Source: Yeosuana aquiaggeris (GTDB taxonomy: Bacteria; Bacteroidota; Bacteroidia; Flavobacteriales; Flavobacteriaceae). From it: 64,000 nucleotides of DNA. Under the pieces are notes generated by a model that worked only from the letters and a program-made list of their open reading frames with translations, did no database searches and was not told where the DNA came from. Within the stretch, counting starts at the first letter, position 1, and each line of letters starts with the position of its first letter. Where the stretch lies: the NCBI RefSeq assembly GCF_044003965.1, contig NZ_JBAWKC010000007.1:40790-104789 (forward strand), in the 5' to 3' direction. Shown here piece by piece: positions 61,786-64,000 of the stretch. The translations under genes and the position numbers were made by a program.

Positions 61786-61920
61786 AGTTGGTAACATCAA
61801 TTAAACGTCATGGCTCGGTATGACGGATTAACAAGTCAATCCTTTTTGCTACTTTTAGGCGGACGTCTTGGTCTGCACTTCGTTTGACCGCAACGACCTT
61901 TTAGTAAGAGCGTTGGCTGC
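61786..61920 (+). repeat. attC-like site 11
   Basis: Left core AGTTGGTAAC (61786-61795) exactly complements GTTACCAACT at 61240. The internal stem is more diverged than in other sites. The right core GTTGGCTGC is at 61912. Confidence 0.7.
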
Positions 61921-61928
61921 AATTTTAA

Positions 61929-62081
61929 GAAATCAAGGACCTTAATTTTATATAACTTTCCTATGGGGATTTGATGTTCTTTAATTTGAATTCTATTGCC
62001 TCCAACAGCTGCAATATTTGCTTTTGCTACAATATAAGATTTATGAACTTGAATAAATTTTTCTGGAGAAAAGCGATTAAA
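61929..62081 (-). pseudogene. Remnant LytTR DNA-binding domain (cassette 12)
   Basis: On the minus strand about 51 codons read as a LytTR C-terminus: FSPEKFIQVHKSYIVAKANI then GNRIQIKEHQIPIGKLYK. A stop lies just before it, and there is no start or receiver domain, so it is a fragment of a response regulator. It is the only minus-strand coding trace in the array. Confidence 0.7.
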
Positions 62082-62103
62082 GAAAAATTACAAATAAAAA
62101 CAT

Positions 62104-62244
62104 AGCGCCTAAAACCGTGTAAAAAACATTGCTTATTTTAGTTTAACTGTTTGGTCGTTGCTTTGTTTGCTAGCTTCTGATTTTCCTTTGGAAAATCCTC
62201 GCACTCAAACACGCAACTAACCATACACAAACACGTTGTACATC
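62104..62244 (+). repeat. attC-like site 12
   Basis: The internal 90 bases (62115-62204) match site 6 at 88 positions. The left core (about 62104-62114) is a poor complement of the cassette start GTTGGCTGC, consistent with decay or recombination. The right core GTTGTACATC is at 62235. Confidence 0.7.
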
Positions 62245-62252
62245 ACTAAAAA

Positions 62253-62762
62253 ATGAGAAGAATAATAGTTCAAGGTAGTTCGAGGAATAATGGCAATACA
62301 AATAAAATTGTTCAAATTTTACAAAAATATTTAGAATGCGATTTAATCGATTTAAGTGAATGTGATATTCGTCAGTATGACTATGAAAACAGAAATAAAA
62401 ATGACGATTTTTTGACAACAATTAAAAAGATTGTAGAGTATGATTTAATAATATTTGCTACGCCTGTTTATTGGTATTCGATGAGTGGCACTTTGAAAAC
62501 ATTTTTTGATAGAATAACTGATTGTTTAAAAATAGATAAGGAAACAGGTCGTAAACTTCGTGGGAAAAATATGGCAGCAATAAGCTGTGGCTCCGACAGT
62601 CATGAAAATGAAGGTTTCTTTATTCCTTTTGAAAAAAGTGCTGAATACCTTGGAATGAATTATTTTGGACATATTCATACGTGGATTGAGGAAAAGGAAC
62701 CATCAGATTCAACATTAGATTTGATTAAAGATTTTTCAAAAAACTTAAGTAAATGCAAATGA
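62253..62762 (+). CDS. Flavodoxin-like NAD(P)H-dependent oxidoreductase (cassette 13 cargo)
   Basis: A 169-residue FMN-dependent reductase. QGSSRNNGNTNKIV (about 8-21) binds FMN phosphate, and FATPVYWYSMSGTLKTFFDR (about 69-88) is the family signature of iron-sulfur/flavodoxin-like reductases. Likely reduces quinones or other small acceptors. It starts 9 bases after the core GTTGTACATC. Confidence 0.9.
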   Translation: MRRIIVQGSSRNNGNTNKIVQILQKYLECDLIDLSECDIRQYDYENRNKNDDFLTTIKKIVEYDLIIFATPVYWYSMSGTLKTFFDRITDCLKIDKETGRKLRGKNMAAISCGSDSHENEGFFIPFEKSAEYLGMNYFGHIHTWIEEKEPSDSTLDLIKDFSKNLSKCK

Positions 62763-62763
62763 C

Positions 62764-62901
62764 TACACACAACAACGTTTATAATTCATTGCTAGTTATA
62801 GCTTACATACGAAAGTCCTCGCGGACTTTCTATCTTTGATTTATTTGCTAACTTTCGTACTTAAACACGCAACGAAATCATACACAAACACGTTGTAAGG
62901 C
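62764..62901 (+). repeat. attC-like site 13
   Basis: Left core TACACACAAC (62764-62773) agrees with the cassette start GTTGTACATC only in ACAAC. Stem GAAAGTCC-TCGC-GGACTTTC is perfect. The right core GTTGTAAGGC is at 62892. Confidence 0.7.
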
Positions 62902-62915
62902 ATTAAAAAAAACCT

Positions 62916-63932
62916 ATGAACAGAGCATTAAACATTCATAAAAACCTAATAATATTTGGAATACCAATATTGATTATTGGAATGATGATAACCCTTGCGA
63001 AATCATCGATTTTCTCATCAAATCCAAATAAACTCTCGATTGGAATTACGTTCGACTTATTATTGACAGTTCCTATCATCTACTTTTTGCTTATCAGAAA
63101 AACGAGTATTCCAAAGACAACAGTATTGCCATTCCTAATTATTGGTATTATTATTTGTTCATTAATACTTCCTGCTGAAAATCAATATTATCTAAATCTT
63201 TTTAAGACTTGGGTACTTCCAATCTTGGAATTATCAATTTTATCATTTGTTATTTTTAACGTTAGGAAAGCACTAAAAAGGTATAAAGAAAAGAAAACAG
63301 AATCAATTGACTTTTTCACAACTTTAAAAAGCACTTGCTATGAAATACTTCCAAAAGGGGTTGTTATTCCTGTTGTAACTGAAATTGCGGTTTTCTATTA
63401 CGGATTTATTCATTGGAAGAAAAGAAAATTGAAAGACAATGAGTTTACTTATCACAAAGATAGCGGGACAGTTACTTTATTGATTGCGATTATATTTATC
63501 GTTGCTATAGAAACTATTACTTTTCATATTTTATTGGCAAAATGGAATATTACTGCTGCTTGGATTTTGAGCTTTTTAAGTATCTATTCTGGAATCCAGC
63601 TTTTTGGTTTTCTAAAATCAATGTACAAAAGACCAATTTCAATTGAAAATGACAAACTTTTCCTTCGATATGGAATAATGAACGAAACGACTATTGATTT
63701 AGTAGACATTGAAAGCATTGAAATTTCATCAAAAGACATCGAATTGAACAACGAAACTCGGAAACTATCATTTTTGGGAGAATTGGAAAGCCATAATGTT
63801 ATTATCAGGTTAAAGAAAGAAAATACATTGATTGGACTGTATGGAATTAAACGTAAGTACAAGAATTTAGTATTATACGTTGACAAGAAAAATGAATTCA
63901 AAAATCAAATAAGTAACGCCTTACAACAATGA
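62916..63932 (+). CDS. Multi-pass membrane protein with C-terminal PH-like domain (cassette 14 cargo)
   Basis: A 338-residue protein with about seven hydrophobic segments (about 11-30, 41-60, 67-85, 95-115, 148-168, 188-208, 213-232). The soluble tail (about 240-335; RPISIENDKLFLRYGIMNET then ENTLIGLYGIKRKYKNLVLYV) looks like a bacterial PH-type domain. Function unknown. The last five codons run through the left core GCCTTACAAC of the next site, so the protein end is encoded by the recombination site. Confidence 0.75.
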   Translation: MNRALNIHKNLIIFGIPILIIGMMITLAKSSIFSSNPNKLSIGITFDLLLTVPIIYFLLIRKTSIPKTTVLPFLIIGIIICSLILPAENQYYLNLFKTWVLPILELSILSFVIFNVRKALKRYKEKKTESIDFFTTLKSTCYEILPKGVVIPVVTEIAVFYYGFIHWKKRKLKDNEFTYHKDSGTVTLLIAIIFIVAIETITFHILLAKWNITAAWILSFLSIYSGIQLFGFLKSMYKRPISIENDKLFLRYGIMNETTIDLVDIESIEISSKDIELNNETRKLSFLGELESHNVIIRLKKENTLIGLYGIKRKYKNLVLYVDKKNEFKNQISNALQQ

Positions 63933-64000
63933 ACTAAGCTAAAATCCAAATGTTTTATTAGATTATTTTATTACATAATTATAATCATATGGCAAGCCTG
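63918..64000 (+). repeat. attC-like site 14 (left part only)
   Basis: Left core GCCTTACAAC (63918-63927) exactly complements GTTGTAAGGC at 62892. The rest of the site, if intact, runs past the window; the next 70 bases show no clear hairpin. Confidence 0.55.

Noticed and set aside
1..64000. CRISPR arrays and insertion sequences
   Set aside because: No series of equally spaced identical repeats and no transposase-like frame was seen; the repeated hairpins in 43-64 kb differ in spacing and enclose genes.

Overview
The window is a low-GC piece of a Bacteroidota chromosome, most likely Flavobacteriaceae. Supporting signs are several copies of the Bacteroidota -7 promoter motif TAnnTTTG, no obvious Shine-Dalgarno sequences, a type IX (Por) secretion tail on a GH16 laminarinase-like enzyme, and a flavobacterial-style gene order (FtsK - LolA-like carrier - LptF/LptG permease - RibBA).

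Region 1 (1-20.1 kb) is ordinary core genome. It holds a partial ALDH3-type aldehyde dehydrogenase, a CPBP protease, an Lrp regulator divergent from a Cys/Met PLP enzyme, an NhaC antiporter, and an oxidative-stress group (KatG with an ankyrin partner, fasciclin protein, Tpx). It continues with DgkA, FtsK, LolA-like, LptF/G, RibBA, GH16, a DegT aminotransferase, a nitroreductase and a TauE/SafE permease.

Region 2 (20.2-43 kb) is a genomic island at the 3' end of a tRNA-Ser(UGA) gene. A tyrosine recombinase, an excisionase-like HTH protein and small island proteins lead into a defence island. The defence island contains McrB/McrC, a CxxC protein, and a minus-strand run of about 12.4 kb in the order UvrD-like helicase, HsdR, HsdM, HsdS, Septu-like ATPase, Septu-like HNH nuclease, SIR2-domain protein. 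An RNase H with a zinc ribbon sits upstream. A near-identical 18-base dyad motif lies upstream of the helicase operon, of mcrBC and of the STAND NTPase gene.

Region 3 (43.5-64 kb) is the most unusual part: an integron-like gene-cassette array. Its intergenic regions are imperfect hairpins of about 58-138 bp that end in a GTT core. For most units, the 7-10 bases after that core reappear as an exact reverse complement just after the unit's own last gene. This is the arrangement of R' and R'' core sites in integron attC cassettes. At least 13 units can be read in two blocks (43.6-49.3 kb and 51.9-64 kb). Each block begins with a related 37-bp leader that could be attI-like. Cargo includes an Avs-like STAND NTPase, a PPP-type phosphoesterase, a PD-(D/E)xK protein, an amidohydrolase, a Crp/Fnr regulator with DinB, a serine hydrolase, a GNAT, small membrane proteins, lipoproteins and a flavodoxin. 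No integron integrase is visible in the window.

The two blocks are separated (49.3-51.9 kb) by an RHH-type protein with phased operator boxes, a tRNA-Asp-like 3' fragment with its terminator, two pairs of 12-bp-period direct repeats resembling element-end sites, and a Fic protein. This suggests a junction between two integrated elements.
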